Assembly (NCBI GenBank): GCA_036389375.1
Contig: DASVQA010000214.1
Span: forward strand, 1 to 14,894
DNA length: 14,894 nt
Direction of reading: 5' to 3'
Source of the DNA: QHXQ01 sp036389375
Lineage (GTDB): Bacteria; Acidobacteriota; Blastocatellia; Pyrinomonadales; Pyrinomonadaceae
The notes under the pieces were generated by a model, which saw only the letters and a program-made list of their open reading frames with translations, had not been told where the DNA came from and did no database searches. The stretch's first letter is position 1; the number at the start of each line of letters is the position of its first letter. The position numbers were made by a program, and so were the translations under genes. Shown here in pieces: positions 14,665 to 14,894 of the stretch.

Positions 14665-14805
14665 ATGAAACGCCACCTGCTCGGTCTCATCATCGCCCTC
14701 CTCGCCTTCGTGCTCGGCCTCTACATCGTCGTGCAGCGCAATCCGTGTAAAGCGCCCTGGGCCGCCTGCCAGCCCGCACCGCCGGTGCGGCGCGCCACGC
14801 CGTAG
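14665..14805 (+). CDS. Small single-pass membrane protein (46 aa), unrecognised
   Basis: A short reading frame starting at ATG 14665, 21 nt after the fur stop, ending TAG at 14803-14805. It encodes MKRHLLGLIIALLAFVLGLY and continues IVVQRNPCKAPWAACQPAPP to a basic end. One hydrophobic helix (about 5-23) follows a positive N-terminus, with two cysteines (C28, C35) in the Pro-rich portion that would face the periplasm. It is too long after its helix to be only a leader peptide, and no lipobox precedes the cysteines. No Shine-Dalgarno is visible. It may be co-transcribed with fur. Not assigned to a family; a real gene is likely because the hydrophobic segment and basic start are well formed, but this is a moderate call. 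Confidence 0.5.
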   Translation: MKRHLLGLIIALLAFVLGLYIVVQRNPCKAPWAACQPAPPVRRATP

Positions 14806-14894
14806 CTCGCGCCGCAGTCGCTTTTCTTTTACCTGCCGTTAGTGTACTTTCGCGCGTGTAACTCCCCGTGAAAAATCAAAGCTGTCTGTTTACG

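Overview
This is a GC-rich bacterial chromosomal segment (GC-rich third codon positions throughout) holding 12 protein-coding genes, one of them cut by the left edge, and one tRNA. There is no sign of phage, insertion sequences or CRISPR. Gene content and protein style (Fur, a primary sigma factor with a long spacer, a GGDEF-EAL protein, an amidohydrolase lipoprotein, a CysM/Mec/MoeZ cluster) would fit an environmental Gram-negative such as an Acidobacteriota (Blastocatellia-like) member. That placement is an inference from general resemblance, not a marker-based assignment.

Left part (1-4710, + strand): a sulfur and redox cluster. The tail of a 1-Cys/Prx6-type peroxiredoxin is followed by a Cys/Met-metabolism PLP enzyme, a CysM-type cysteine synthase, a JAMM/Mec metallopeptidase, and a three-domain protein joining a CysO/MoaD-like ubiquitin-fold carrier to a MoeZ/MoeB adenylyltransferase and a rhodanese. 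The cluster ends at a perfect 18-bp terminator. Together these genes encode every step of carrier-protein-dependent cysteine synthesis: activation of the carrier, sulfur loading, transfer to serine-derived aminoacrylate, and proteolytic release of cysteine. The carrier's Gly-Gly is buried inside a fusion, which implies processing and is the most interesting point in the window.

Middle (4711-9285, - strand): an unrecognised 81-residue helical protein, an acyltransferase-3 membrane protein, and a membrane-anchored GGDEF-EAL protein with all recognisable catalytic motifs and the I-site. A 634-base gene-free, locally AT-rich stretch with several dyads then lies upstream of rpoD.

Right part (9286-14894): rpoD (+) with its own terminator; a convergent - strand operon of an AlkA-like glycosylase, a DUF2071/YqjF protein and an amidohydrolase lipoprotein (4-nt overlap, then a 9-nt gap); a tRNA-Leu(UAA) on the - strand; and, divergent from it, fur (+) followed by a tiny one-helix membrane protein. 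Candidate tRNA and fur promoters stand back to back with their -35 boxes 4 nt apart.

Several first genes of transcription units lack a Shine-Dalgarno sequence and have -10 elements very close to the start codon, while genes inside operons have good Shine-Dalgarno sequences. This suggests leaderless or short-leader initiation is used here.
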